Positions 33,544 to 41,838 of a DNA stretch of 49,295 nucleotides are shown in pieces. Position numbers and translations under genes: made by a program. This DNA comes from JAZGHN01 sp964496725 (GTDB taxonomy: Bacteria; Chloroflexota; Dehalococcoidia; Dehalococcoidales; E44-bin46), in NCBI GenBank assembly GCA_964496725.1, contig CAZCAS010000001.1:1-49295 (forward strand), in the 5' to 3' direction. Position 1 is the first letter of the stretch; every line of letters starts with the position of its first letter. Under the pieces are notes generated by a model. That model had not been told where the DNA came from. It saw only the letters and a list, made by a program, of their open reading frames with translations, and did no database searches.

Positions 33544-34866
33544 ATGGATTATAAACAGACCCTGGATTACATTGATAGCTATACCGACTATGAGAAGATG
33601 CCCATGCCCCACGACCCCGCCTTTTACGATTTGAGGCGTGTTGAGGAACTGCTGGCTCGCTTGGGGAATCCGCATCTTGGAGCTAGGTCAGTTCATATCG
33701 GTGGCACTAAGGGGAAGGGCAGTACCGCTGCCATGATGGCCTCAGCCCTTACCGTATCAGGTTACACCACCGGACTCTACACCTCGCCCCACCTTAATAC
33801 CCTGAGGGAGCGGTTCAGGGTTGATGGGGAGTTGATTACGGAGGGAGAGCTTGTTTCGGTGGTGAAGAGGCTCAGGCCTGAGGTTGAGGCGGTGAACCAG
33901 AAGGCTACCTATGGGGAGCTGACCACCTTCGAGTTGTTAACGGCGCTAGCCTTCACTTACTTTAAGCTCAGGGGGGTTGATTTTCAGGTACTGGAGGTGG
34001 GGTTGGGGGGGAAATATGATGCCACCAATATAATTAAGCAGCCTGAGATCGCCGTTATCACCTCGATTAGCTTTGACCACACTGAGGTGCTGGGCAATAC
34101 GTTAACCGAGATTGCCACGGAGAAGGCGGGGATTATTAAGCCCGGTTGTGTGGTGGTCCTTTCCTCTCAGCCTGATGAGGTCGTCCGGGTGATAGAAGGG
34201 GTTTGTCATCATCAAGGGGCGGAACTGGTCAGAGTAGGCAGGGATGTTATCTGGCAAAGCCGCGGTTTTGATGAGAAAAGGCAGTCGCTTGAGGTCAAGG
34301 GAAGGCTAGATAGCTATAAACTATCCATCCCCCTCCTTGGTCAATACCAGCTGGGGAATGCCGCTACCGCCGTAGCGGCGCTGGAGGTCTTGGTGGCGAG
34401 GGGATTCCATGTATCACGGGATAGCATTATTGATGGTCTGGCGCGAGCGAACTGGGCGGGTCGGTTCCAGATTCTCGGCCGGGACCCGCTGCTGGTAGTT
34501 GATGGCGCTCATAACCCTGACTCAGCTCGGCGGCTGAGGGAGTCCCTGGCTCAGTATTTTGACTTTGACCGAGCCATCCTGGTTATAGGGATATCGTTTG
34601 ATAAAGATGTTGATGGCATAATATCAGAATTAGTGCCCCTGTTTGATAAGGTGATTGTCACCCGCTCGCGTCATCCGAGGGCGATGGCACTGGAAAAGCT
34701 TATAGCTGCATTCAGCAGGCATGGCGTAGAAGCCCAGGCGGCGGAGAATATCCCTGAGGCGCTGGCACTAGCGAGGGGTCTCGCTGGTGCCAGAGACCTT
34801 ATCTGTGTGACCGGCTCTCTGTTTGTGGTGGCTGAGACCATTGAACAAACGAACATTTTAAGGTAA
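33544..34866 (+). CDS. folC: Folylpolyglutamate synthase/dihydrofolate synthase
   Basis: Adds glutamate to dihydropteroate and/or folates. 440 aa. The Mur-ligase-type P-loop is GGTKGKGSTAAM (about 53-64), preceded by YDLRRVEELLARLGNPH, and followed by the LEVGLGGKYDATN Mg-binding loop and SFDHTEVLGNT. The C-terminal ligase domain starts with VVDGAHNPDSARRL. A short Cys-containing protein follows 31 bases downstream. The ATG is six bases after a GGTAGGC stretch. Confidence 0.95.
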   Translation: MDYKQTLDYIDSYTDYEKMPMPHDPAFYDLRRVEELLARLGNPHLGARSVHIGGTKGKGSTAAMMASALTVSGYTTGLYTSPHLNTLRERFRVDGELITEGELVSVVKRLRPEVEAVNQKATYGELTTFELLTALAFTYFKLRGVDFQVLEVGLGGKYDATNIIKQPEIAVITSISFDHTEVLGNTLTEIATEKAGIIKPGCVVVLSSQPDEVVRVIEGVCHHQGAELVRVGRDVIWQSRGFDEKRQSLEVKGRLDSYKLSIPLLGQYQLGNAATAVAALEVLVARGFHVSRDSIIDGLARANWAGRFQILGRDPLLVVDGAHNPDSARRLRESLAQYFDFDRAILVIGISFDKDVDGIISELVPLFDKVIVTRSRHPRAMALEKLIAAFSRHGVEAQAAENIPEALALARGLAGARDLICVTGSLFVVAETIEQTNILR

Positions 34867-34897
34867 GATTTAGCGAAAAGCGAGTTCTAATAGTTAG

Positions 34898-35221
34898 ATG
34901 ACTACTGAGGTAGATGTCGCCCCTGGTATCTGCGGCTTTCCTGCTACCATAGAGGTTGCCGCTACATCTGACCACACAGCTCGAGTTACTGTCACCAGCG
35001 ATTGCGAGTATGCGGTTAAGGCAGGCGAGTTACTGGAGGAGGTGGATTGGTTTAGCCTGTTGAAGAAGCAGGGGAAAACCTATACTGATTATCAGGATGC
35101 GGTGCTTGATATGAAACATATTAGTTGCCCCATCCCTGTGGCTATTCTTAAGGCGGTTGAAGCGGAGCTGGGGTTTGCCTTACCTAAAGACGTTAGCATT
35201 AAAATTAAGAAAAAGTCCTGA
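34898..35221 (+). CDS. Small conserved protein with three Cys motifs, 107 aa
   Basis: I cannot name this family with confidence. The protein has a beta-rich N-terminal half (GICGFPATIEVAATSDHTARVTVTSDC) and a helical C-terminal half. Cysteines lie in GICGF, TSDCEYA and HISCPIP, a spacing that could bind a metal or cluster. No signal peptide or membrane segment. It lies between folC and the FmdB-like gene in a tight plus-strand run (folC, this, fmdB-like, dtd), so probably co-transcribed. The ATG has no strong ribosome-binding site. Confidence 0.68.
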   Translation: MTTEVDVAPGICGFPATIEVAATSDHTARVTVTSDCEYAVKAGELLEEVDWFSLLKKQGKTYTDYQDAVLDMKHISCPIPVAILKAVEAELGFALPKDVSIKIKKKS

Positions 35222-35259
35222 CTCAGGGCAAAATTTTGGATGAACCGGAGGGGTGAGAG

Positions 35260-35499
35260 ATGCCCATCTATGAGTATGAGTGTAATGAATGTCATTTTAA
35301 TTTTGAGAGAAAACAGCGGTTTGATGAAGAGCCGGTAGCGGCGTGTCCCAAGTGTCAAAGCAAGGCGCAGCGTGTCATTCACTCCGTTCCCGTTATATTT
35401 AAGGGAAGCGGCTTTTATGTCACTGATAATCGTCAGAGTAGCTTGCCTGAGGTGGGTGATAAGGGGGTGTCGGACAGGAAGAGGCGAGGGAGGAAGTAG
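35260..35499 (+). CDS. FmdB-family zinc-ribbon protein
   Basis: A 79-aa putative regulatory protein with the FmdB/CxxC_CxxC signature: MPIYEYECNECHFNFE followed by CPKCQSKAQRVIHS, a zinc ribbon in the first 45 residues, then a basic tail. Family members are widespread small zinc proteins of unknown molecular role. GGAGGGG precedes the ATG. Three bases separate it from dtd. Confidence 0.9.
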   Translation: MPIYEYECNECHFNFERKQRFDEEPVAACPKCQSKAQRVIHSVPVIFKGSGFYVTDNRQSSLPEVGDKGVSDRKRRGRK

Positions 35500-35502
35500 G
35501 GA

Positions 35503-35952
35503 GTGAAGGCCCTGCTCCAGCGCGTCACCGGGGCCTCGGTCGGTATTGGTGGAGAGGTGGTGGGGAGGATAGGTCGGGGGTTGGTGGTCTTGGTCGGCGT
35601 AGCCGGCGATGATACGGAGCGGGATGTAACCTATCTGGCCCAAAAGGTTGTCAACCTGCGTATTTTCCCTGACGACGCTGGCAGATTTAACCTTTCGGCA
35701 CTGGATATCAAGGGCGAGCTATTGGTGGTGAGCCAGTTTACCCTGTTGGCTGATACTAGAAAGGGGCGCCGTCCCAGTTTTGTTGAGGCTGCCCCACCAG
35801 CGCAGGCTGAAGGATTATTCCAGCAGTTTGTAGAGCAGGTTCGTGCCACCGGATTAAAGGTGGAAACGGGGCGGTTTCAGCAGTACATGCAGGTGGAAAT
35901 CCATAACGACGGTCCGGTAACCGTACTCCTAGATAGCAGGGAGAAATTTTAA
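35503..35952 (+). CDS. dtd: D-aminoacyl-tRNA deacylase
   Basis: Hydrolyses D-aminoacyl-tRNAs (and Gly-tRNA-Ala), protecting translation. 149 aa, full length. The SQFTLLADTRKGRRPSF active-site motif is at about 77-93 and the Gly-cisPro motif NDGPVTV near 136-142. The GTG start follows AGGGA at close distance. Last gene of the folC run; the downstream Fur gene has its own promoter. Confidence 0.95.
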   Translation: MKALLQRVTGASVGIGGEVVGRIGRGLVVLVGVAGDDTERDVTYLAQKVVNLRIFPDDAGRFNLSALDIKGELLVVSQFTLLADTRKGRRPSFVEAAPPAQAEGLFQQFVEQVRATGLKVETGRFQQYMQVEIHNDGPVTVLLDSREKF

Positions 35953-35989
35953 GGGCTGTTTTACCGAAACTATTCTTAAATACAAATGG

Positions 35990-36018
35990 TTGCGATTAAT
36001 CAGTATTTGCTATAAAAT
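35990..36018 (+). promoter_or_regulatory. Promoter of the first Fur-family gene
   Basis: TTGCGA (35990-35995), 17 bases, TAAAAT (36013-36018). Surrounding sequence TGCGATTAATCAG could be part of an operator. Confidence 0.5.
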
Positions 36019-36039
36019 GTTTAGTTAGGTGCGGGTTAA

Positions 36040-36462
36040 ATGACACAGTCTAGAGATGTGGTTCACCGGCTGAGCGAGTTAGGCTATCGGCTGACACCTC
36101 AGCGGATGATGATTCTGTCAGCTATCGAAGGTAGCGACAGCCACATTAGTGCTGAGGAAATCTATGCCCAGGTGGTGGCTAAATACCCTCATGTTAATAT
36201 CTCAACGGTTTATCGTACTCTGGAACTGCTCAAGCGACTCGGACTGGTAACCGAGACCGACCTCGGGGAGGGCCGGGTTAGGTACCATCCCGTGGACAAA
36301 GGCCATCACCATCACCTGGTTTGTCAGGAATGTGGAGCAACAATTGACCTTGACGAAGCAGCGTTGTTCCCGTTGAAGGATACCTTGCTCCGCGATTATA
36401 AGTTTATTGCCGATTTGAAGCACTTGGCTATTTTTGGTCGTTGCGCAAACTGTAGAGAGTAA
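36040..36462 (+). CDS. Fur-family metal-responsive regulator (upstream of cobalt/nickel importer)
   Basis: A 140-aa DNA-binding repressor of the ferric-uptake-regulator superfamily. The winged helix holds YRLTPQRMMILSAIEG and HVNISTVYRTLELLKRLGLV; the dimerisation domain has the metal-binding HHHHLVCQECGATIDL and a C-terminal CANC, a structural-zinc pair. Which metal it senses (Fe, Zn, Ni, Co) cannot be read from sequence, but the position just ahead of cbiM-PDGLE-cbiQ-cbiO suggests nickel or cobalt. cbiM starts 70 bases on and has a possible separate promoter. Confidence 0.93.
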   Translation: MTQSRDVVHRLSELGYRLTPQRMMILSAIEGSDSHISAEEIYAQVVAKYPHVNISTVYRTLELLKRLGLVTETDLGEGRVRYHPVDKGHHHHLVCQECGATIDLDEAALFPLKDTLLRDYKFIADLKHLAIFGRCANCRE

Positions 36463-36478
36463 AAATTTTGAACTGTTG

Positions 36479-36507
36479 TTGCATATTGTCGCAGGTGCGT
36501 CTAAAAG
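36479..36507 (+). promoter_or_regulatory. Possible promoter of the cbiM operon
   Basis: TTGCAT (36479-36484), 17 bases, TAAAAG (36502-36507). The spacer carries TGTCGCA, whose reverse complement TGCGACA resembles the TGCGATT near the fur promoter. No cobalamin riboswitch fits in the 70-base gap. Confidence 0.35.
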
Positions 36508-36532
36508 CAACTAATCAGAGAGGAGGCGTGTT

Positions 36533-37183
36533 ATGCACATTCCAGATGGTTTTCTCAACGCTGCTACCCTAGCAGGTACCGGTGCGGTAGCAGCTGGGGG
36601 TGTGGGTAATGCGGTAAGAATCACCAGTAAAAGGCTGAAGGAAAAGCAGGTGCCACTGATGGGGGTGCTGGCAGCTTTCATTTTTGCGGCTCAGATGCTC
36701 AATTTCCCCATAGCTGGCGGCACCTCGGGACATGTTATCGGGGCTGCGCTGGCAGCAATATTGCTTGGCCCGTGGGCAGCAGTGCTGATAATGAGTTGCG
36801 TGCTTATCGCTCAGAGCCTTATCTTTCAGGATGGTGGGTTACTGGCTCTGGGGGCAAACATATTGAATATGGGCCTAATCGCCAGCTTCAGCGCTTATTA
36901 TACTTACCGTTTAGTTTGCTCAGTATTAGGCGATGATAGAAAGGGTAAGCTGGTGGGCAGCTTTGCTGGAGCCTGGGTTTCAGTGTTTCTAGCGTCCCTT
37001 GCCTGTGCCGTTGAGTTGGCTGTGTCAGGGGTATCACCAATGAGGGTGGTAGTGCCTGTTATGGCTGGCTTTCATGCCCTCATCGGTCTCGGTGAAGGGG
37101 CGATTACCGTGGGGGTACTTAGGTTGGTGATGGCAACCAGGGCTGACCTACTACAGCTACAACCTAGAAAGCAGGAGGTTTGA
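36533..37183 (+). CDS. cbiM: ECF cobalt/nickel transporter, substrate-binding S component
   Basis: Membrane S component of an energy-coupling-factor importer for Co2+ or Ni2+. 216 aa. The N-terminus MHIPDGFLN is the metal-binding signature of CbiM/NikM. About six hydrophobic segments follow, with GGTSGHVIGAALAAILLGPW as the conserved core. AGAGGAGG lies upstream of the ATG. It is followed at four bases by the PDGLE gene. Sequence alone does not separate Co from Ni. Confidence 0.94.
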   Translation: MHIPDGFLNAATLAGTGAVAAGGVGNAVRITSKRLKEKQVPLMGVLAAFIFAAQMLNFPIAGGTSGHVIGAALAAILLGPWAAVLIMSCVLIAQSLIFQDGGLLALGANILNMGLIASFSAYYTYRLVCSVLGDDRKGKLVGSFAGAWVSVFLASLACAVELAVSGVSPMRVVVPVMAGFHALIGLGEGAITVGVLRLVMATRADLLQLQPRKQEV

Positions 37184-37186
37184 CAA

Positions 37187-37480
37187 GTGAAATCGAAATG
37201 GTGGCTAATCGGATTGCTGGCCTGTTTAGCAGTAGCCTGTTTTGCCCCATTAGCCTCGTCTTCGCCTGACGGACTGGAGAGGGTGGCTGAGGATAAGGGT
37301 TTTATTGCGCTGGCGAAGGAAGCGCCCTTCCAGGTTATTGCTGGCTATGTCTTCCCTGGCATAGGGAATGAGGCGCTGGCGACAATAGTAGCTGGACTAC
37401 TCGGTACTGCTGTGCTATTCGGGGTGGTATATGGTGTGGCTTGGCTTATCAAATCAAGGAAGAAGAAACCAGCTACATAA
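37187..37480 (+). CDS. PDGLE-domain protein (CbiN/NikN-like component)
   Basis: A small 97-aa membrane protein with two hydrophobic segments (about 5-24 and 65-87) around a periplasmic loop with SSPDGLERVAEDKGF, the PDGLE motif. Such proteins serve as the N component of CbiMNQO/NikMNQO-type importers. The start is GTG at 37187 after AGGAGG in the cbiM 3' end. Confidence 0.9.
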   Translation: MKSKWWLIGLLACLAVACFAPLASSSPDGLERVAEDKGFIALAKEAPFQVIAGYVFPGIGNEALATIVAGLLGTAVLFGVVYGVAWLIKSRKKKPAT

Positions 37481-37504
37481 GGTCTGTTTACAGAAGGTGG
37501 CACG

Positions 37505-38281
37505 TTGAGACATAGTTTTATTGACCAGTATAGCGACCGGGACAGCTTTATTCATAGGCTTGACCCGCGCACCAAGTTTGTTAGCACCCTCGTTTTTATC
37601 GTGGCGGTAGCACTGACCTCGCCGGGGCGATGGCAGGCATTTGCTTTATACTTCCTCCTCGTTGCTATTCTGCTTCTTCTCTCCAAGGTGCCATTCTTTT
37701 ATGTTCTGAGGCGGTCCCTAGTAATTATGCCCTTTGTGTTGGTGATTGCTATCTTTATACCCTTCTTTAAAGAGGGAGAGGTAGCTGGCAGTTACAATAT
37801 CTGGCTATGGCAGGTAACGGTTACCTATAGTGGCCTTCAAGTTCTGTGGAACATTTTAATTAAGGCATGGCTGTCAATTCTCAGTTTAATCTGGCTGACC
37901 TCAACCACCAAACTAACCGTTCTTCTCAGGGGCTTGGAGCGATTGCGGATGCCCAGAGTGATGGTGATGATCCTATCGTTTATGTATCGCTATATCTTTG
38001 TGCTGGTGGATGAGGTGATGCGGATGAAGCAGGCGAGGGATAGTCGCAATTTCGGGGGCAGGCGCCTGTGGCATATTCGTACTATCGGTAATATGATAGG
38101 CACCCTTTTTATTCGTAGTTATGAGAGAGGCGAGCGGGTTTATGCAGCTATGCTGGCTCGTGGCTTTGATGGGCAGAGCCGTACCCTGGATTGTTTGAAC
38201 TTCAGGAGAGCAGATGCCTGCTTCGGCATAGGCTTTAGTCTGGTTCTTATCTTGACCAGCGTGTTTAACCCGCTATATTAA
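37505..38281 (+). CDS. cbiQ: ECF transporter transmembrane T component
   Basis: Couples the ATPase to the S component. 258 aa. The N-terminus RHSFIDQYSDRDSFIHRLDPRTK is typical, with several hydrophobic segments and a cytoplasmic coupling region ending in ERGERVYAAMLARGFDG (Ala-Arg-Gly motif). TTG is the start, with AAGGTGG upstream. It lies 17 bases before cbiO. Confidence 0.94.
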   Translation: MRHSFIDQYSDRDSFIHRLDPRTKFVSTLVFIVAVALTSPGRWQAFALYFLLVAILLLLSKVPFFYVLRRSLVIMPFVLVIAIFIPFFKEGEVAGSYNIWLWQVTVTYSGLQVLWNILIKAWLSILSLIWLTSTTKLTVLLRGLERLRMPRVMVMILSFMYRYIFVLVDEVMRMKQARDSRNFGGRRLWHIRTIGNMIGTLFIRSYERGERVYAAMLARGFDGQSRTLDCLNFRRADACFGIGFSLVLILTSVFNPLY

Positions 38282-38298
38282 ACAGTGGAGGGGAAAAT

Positions 38299-39018
38299 AT
38301 GGAAGAGGCGGTAAGGATTGATAGACTTTCCTTCCGGTATCCAGATGGTCAGCAGGCACTGGCTGATGTCAACCTGACCATATACCAGGGGGAGGCAGTG
38401 GCATTCATTGGCCCCAATGGTGCTGGTAAATCTACCCTGCTTCTTCATCTGAATGGCATCCTGCGTAGTAACGGGATGGTGAAAGTATTCGATAGGCCGG
38501 TTGATGATAAAAACTTGAGGTGGGTTAGAAGCAAGGTGGGATTGGTATTCCAAAATCCTGATGACCAGTTGTTCTCCCCTACCGTCTTTGACGATGTTGC
38601 CTTTGGTCCGATAAACATGGGTTACTCCGAGACCGAGGTCAGGCAGCGCGTAACCAAAGCCCTTAACTGGGTAGGGATGGGTGGCTATGAGCAGCGCTCA
38701 CCGCATCACCTCAGTGTCGGTGAGAAGAAACGCATCGCCATAGCTACCGTCCTGTCAATGAACCCGGAGATTCTGGTACTTGATGAACCGACGAGCAACC
38801 TTGACCCACGGAGTAAGTGGTCTCTCCTCGACTTGCTCAAAGAGTTACCCATGGCTAAGATAGTTGCCGCCCATGACCTAGAGCTGGTTCGTGCTTTATG
38901 CTCTCGGACTATTGTTCTTGACCAGGGGCGGGTGATTGCCGATGATACTACTTCTCGTATCTTGGCGGATACATCTCTGCTTGCTGCCCACGGGCTCGCA
39001 TTTGGCGAGATGCTCTAG
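38299..39018 (+). CDS. cbiO: ECF transporter ATP-binding A component
   Basis: ATPase of the cobalt/nickel importer. 239 aa. Walker A GPNGAGKSTLL (about 38-48), Q-loop FQNPDDQLF, signature LSVGEKKRIAIA, Walker B ILVLDEPTSNLDP and switch His in AAHDLEL. Last gene of the importer operon; its stop interlocks with the nadC stop on the other strand (CTAG). Confidence 0.96.
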   Translation: MEEAVRIDRLSFRYPDGQQALADVNLTIYQGEAVAFIGPNGAGKSTLLLHLNGILRSNGMVKVFDRPVDDKNLRWVRSKVGLVFQNPDDQLFSPTVFDDVAFGPINMGYSETEVRQRVTKALNWVGMGGYEQRSPHHLSVGEKKRIAIATVLSMNPEILVLDEPTSNLDPRSKWSLLDLLKELPMAKIVAAHDLELVRALCSRTIVLDQGRVIADDTTSRILADTSLLAAHGLAFGEML

Positions 39019-39887
39019 GGGAGTTTGAGTGCCTGCGGCTCAAGCTCAAGGCTGATGTCCAGGGTTTTGACGGAGTGGGTGAGGGCACCGATTGAGATAA
39101 CATCGACCCCGGTCATAGCTACCTTCCGGACATTGTCCAGGGTAATACCCCCTGAGGCCTCGGTCGTGACCCGACTTGGAATTGAGTCCACTACCTGGCG
39201 TATTTCCTCGGGGCTCATGTTATCCAGCATAAGGATATCAGCCCCAGCCTCGGCAGCTTCCATGGCTTCCTGGATAGTGGTGACCTCAATCTCAACCGTT
39301 GCCTCTTGAATGGCATTCTGTTTAGCCTTAGCGATAATACCTGTTATCTTCATACCCAGGGCGCGCAGGGCGGTCAGGTGGTTGTCCTTAATCAAGATGC
39401 CATCGCCCAGATGGAGGCGGTGGTTGTGTCCCCCGCCAGTGCGCACCGCATACTTCTCCAGCAACCTGAGTCCGGGGGTGGTTTTGCGGGTGTCGGTGAT
39501 TTTTGCCTTGAGCCCCTTGATTTCGGCCACATATCGGGCTGTCTGGGTGGCGATACCGCTGAGCCTCTGGAGGAAGTTGAGCGCTGTCCGCTCAGCTTTG
39601 AGAATGCTTATCACCTTGCCGGAGACGGTGGCTAATATGTTGCCTGGTTTAACCCTGGCCCCATCTTTAATGAGCACTTCGACCTTAAGCGATGGGTCAA
39701 CCTTAAGGAATACCCGCCTGGCCACCTCACTCCCGGCGATTATCCCCTCCCCTTTAGCCAGTATGGATGCCTTCCCCTCAAGCTGGGGCGGTATCAGTCC
39801 CTCGCTGGTGATATCACCGTGGCTGATATCCTCGGCCAGAGCGAGGCCGATAATGCTATCAATCTGTTCATCGGATAGATTGCTCAT
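39015..39887 (-). CDS. nadC: Nicotinate-nucleotide pyrophosphorylase (carboxylating)
   Basis: Makes nicotinate mononucleotide from quinolinate and PRPP. 290 aa. The quinolinate/PRPP-binding motif TDTRKTTPGLRLLEKYAVRTGG (quoted in part: DTRKTTPGLR, RTGGGHNHR) sits at about 133-155, with KDNHL and EASGGI C-terminal barrel motifs. Its ATG overlaps the miaB stop by four bases (ATGA), so the two are translationally coupled. Confidence 0.96.
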   Translation of the reverse strand: MSNLSDEQIDSIIGLALAEDISHGDITSEGLIPPQLEGKASILAKGEGIIAGSEVARRVFLKVDPSLKVEVLIKDGARVKPGNILATVSGKVISILKAERTALNFLQRLSGIATQTARYVAEIKGLKAKITDTRKTTPGLRLLEKYAVRTGGGHNHRLHLGDGILIKDNHLTALRALGMKITGIIAKAKQNAIQEATVEIEVTTIQEAMEAAEAGADILMLDNMSPEEIRQVVDSIPSRVTTEASGGITLDNVRKVAMTGVDVISIGALTHSVKTLDISLELEPQALKLP

Positions 39888-41131
39888 TTAACTAACTCGC
39901 CTTGCAGTGACCAGGGGCTGGGCTTATCAATTCTAATATTTACCAGTCGCCCCAGGCAATCGGTGCTGTCAATGAAGAATACCAGCTTATCGGTTCGGGT
40001 GCGACCCTGCCACTTACCCTTTTTCTTCCCCTCTACCAGCACCTCAACCGTCTTGCCCAATAGCTGGCGGTTGATTTCGGTAGCGGTATTCTCCTGTAGC
40101 TGCTCAATCATGTTCAAGCGCTCCTGTTTTTCTGCCATAGGGACGTTATCCTCGAATTCCCTGGAGGCAATGGTCCCCGACCTTGGTGAGTAGACTGCGA
40201 CATGAACGGTATCAAACCTCAGCTCGGAGAGTAGGTTGAAGGTATCCTGGAACTGCTCCTTTGTTTCCGAGGGGAAGCCGACGATGACATCGGTGCTCAG
40301 GGCTACCCCCGCTATCTTGTTGCGTATCTGTCCAATCAGGTGGCGGTAGTTTTCTGCGGTGTAGCCTCGCCTCATTGCTTGCAGGATATCATTGTTGCCT
40401 GATTGAACGGGGAGGCTTATATGCTCGCAGACCTTATCCAGACGAGCTATCGCCTCAATGAGCTGTGGGCTCATGTCCTTGGGGTGGTTGGTCAGGAAGC
40501 GGATACGGGCCAGCCCGGCTATAGTATTAAGCTGGCATAACAGGTCGGCCAGGCTTGGCTGGTGGGGCAGGTCATGCCCGTATGAGTCCACATTTTGCCC
40601 CAGCAGGGTGACCTCTTTTGTCCCGCGTTGTACCAACTCTCTAACCTCGCAGACTATTTCGGCTACGGGACGGCTCCTTTCCCGACCCCGGCGGTAGGGA
40701 ACGATGCAGTAGGTGCAGAAGTTATCGCAACCTTGGATGATGGGCACGAAGGTGGTGGGCGAGGGGTGTAGGGGTGTTATGGTATGAAATCCGTCCTCTG
40801 TTTCCAGCCAGGGCGGGCATTCTCCCGGCTTGAAGAAATAGTCAACCTGGGGCAGGCTTGTCCTGAGCTGGTCAACCCTGGAGTTTACCAGACAGCCGGT
40901 AACGGCAATGGTTAGCTGTGGGCGTGACCCTTTTAACTGTTTGAGGGCGTTAATCTTATTGAGGACTTTGTTCTCAGCATGCTGGCGAACCACGCAGCTA
41001 TTAACCACAATTAGGTCGGCCTCATCGGCGGCTGTAGCCTGATATCCGTGTTGCTCCAGATAGCTGCCGAGTCGCTCCGATTCTGCCTTGTTCATCTGGC
41101 AGCCTATAGTCCAGATATAATATTGAGGCAT
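39884..41131 (-). CDS. miaB: tRNA-2-methylthio-N6-dimethylallyladenosine synthase
   Basis: Radical-SAM methylthiotransferase modifying A37 of tRNAs that read UNN codons. 415 aa. An N-terminal UPF0004 domain has the three cluster Cys (IGCQMN, VNSCVVR, TGCLV), the radical-SAM motif is CDNFCTYC (about 140), and a C-terminal TRAM domain ends the protein. AGGAGA precedes the ATG. It lies downstream of tRNA-Ser with a hairpin between. Confidence 0.95.
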   Translation of the reverse strand: MPQYYIWTIGCQMNKAESERLGSYLEQHGYQATAADEADLIVVNSCVVRQHAENKVLNKINALKQLKGSRPQLTIAVTGCLVNSRVDQLRTSLPQVDYFFKPGECPPWLETEDGFHTITPLHPSPTTFVPIIQGCDNFCTYCIVPYRRGRERSRPVAEIVCEVRELVQRGTKEVTLLGQNVDSYGHDLPHQPSLADLLCQLNTIAGLARIRFLTNHPKDMSPQLIEAIARLDKVCEHISLPVQSGNNDILQAMRRGYTAENYRHLIGQIRNKIAGVALSTDVIVGFPSETKEQFQDTFNLLSELRFDTVHVAVYSPRSGTIASREFEDNVPMAEKQERLNMIEQLQENTATEINRQLLGKTVEVLVEGKKKGKWQGRTRTDKLVFFIDSTDCLGRLVNIRIDKPSPWSLQGELVK

Positions 41132-41154
41132 GATTTCTCCTGATATTAAAATAG

Positions 41155-41169
41155 GCCCCTTACAGGGGC
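41155..41169 (-). terminator. Hairpin after tRNA-Ser
   Basis: GCCCCT, loop GTA, AGGGGC on the minus strand, followed by CTATTTTAA: a compact GC stem with a T-rich tail between tRNA-Ser and miaB. A plausible intrinsic terminator. Confidence 0.6.
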
Positions 41170-41182
41170 GCGTTACATCTTT

Positions 41183-41274
41183 TGGCGGAGGGGGAGGGAT
41201 TCGAACCCTCGTCCCCGGTTTCCCAGGGAAAGCGCTTAGCAGGCGCCCGCACTAGACCACTATGCGACCCCTCC
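41183..41274 (-). tRNA. tRNA-Ser (anticodon GCT)
   Basis: Minus strand. The acceptor stem GGAGGGG (41274-41268) pairs with CCCCTCC (41193-41187). The anticodon stem GGCGC/GCGCT encloses loop CTGCTAA with anticodon GCT. A long variable arm (TTTCCCTGGGAAACC region), typical of Ser tRNAs, and the T arm GGTTCGAATCC follow. CCA is encoded (41185-41183). Confidence 0.97.
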
Positions 41275-41350
41275 CCATTTCTGCGAGCCAATGGTGATTT
41301 GGACATCATATTGTAGCATGTTTGCCGTATTTTATAAATGCGCTGGCTAT

Positions 41351-41358
41351 GCTAATAT
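41351..41358 (+). promoter_or_regulatory. Possible extended -10 promoter of ybeY
   Basis: TG-C-TAATAT, with TAATAT at 41353-41358. Transcription would start at about 41365, nearly on the ATG at 41368, which has no Shine-Dalgarno; a leaderless mRNA is possible. Confidence 0.35.
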
Positions 41359-41367
41359 GAGTCATAT

Positions 41368-41838
41368 ATGGAGATTGATGTCTTAATTGATGAGGGGATT
41401 AAGGGATGCCCTGAGCCGAGGTGGCTGCGGATGGTAGCTGAGCAGGTCCTGGTGGCTCAGGATGTCGATTCTACTGTGGAGATGAGTTTGGTTATCGCCA
41501 CCGGGGAGAGGGTGCGGGAGCTGAATCGAATCTATTTAGGGAGAGACAGGCCCACCGACGTAATCGCCTTTTACATGCTGGGTGGCGAAGAAGACCGTAC
41601 CTCTTTTGTTCCGCCCCCTGACGGAGTGCAGCATCTCGGAGAGGTGATTATTTCCTATCCCCAGGCGCAGGTACAGGCTGAGGAGCATGGGCATTCTATG
41701 GAAAGAGAGCTGACCATCCTCATCATTCACGGTGTGCTTCATCTGCTGGGGTATGGGGATGAGAAGCCGGAGCTTAAGCGCGTCATGTCGGCGAGGGAGA
41801 AGGAGATGCTGAGCCATATTGAAGAGGGAAAGGATTGA
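41368..41838 (+). CDS. ybeY: rRNA maturation endoribonuclease YbeY (variant zinc site)
   Basis: Single-strand RNase involved in 16S 3'-end maturation and ribosome quality control. 156 aa. The fold motifs are all present (IYLGRDRPTDVIAF; LGEVIISYPQA). The zinc motif reads HGVLHLLGYGD: the first two ligands His121 and His125 are kept, but the third His of HGxLHLxGYDH is Asp131. Asp can ligate metal, so activity may be retained. Not a frameshift, as the downstream family pattern (PE..RVMSAREKEML) continues in register. Overlaps the next gene by four bases. Confidence 0.92.
   Translation: MEIDVLIDEGIKGCPEPRWLRMVAEQVLVAQDVDSTVEMSLVIATGERVRELNRIYLGRDRPTDVIAFYMLGGEEDRTSFVPPPDGVQHLGEVIISYPQAQVQAEEHGHSMERELTILIIHGVLHLLGYGDEKPELKRVMSAREKEMLSHIEEGKD

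Noticed and set aside
36463..36532. Cobalamin riboswitch before cbiM
   Set aside because: The gap is only 70 bases and shows no B12-box-like sequence.
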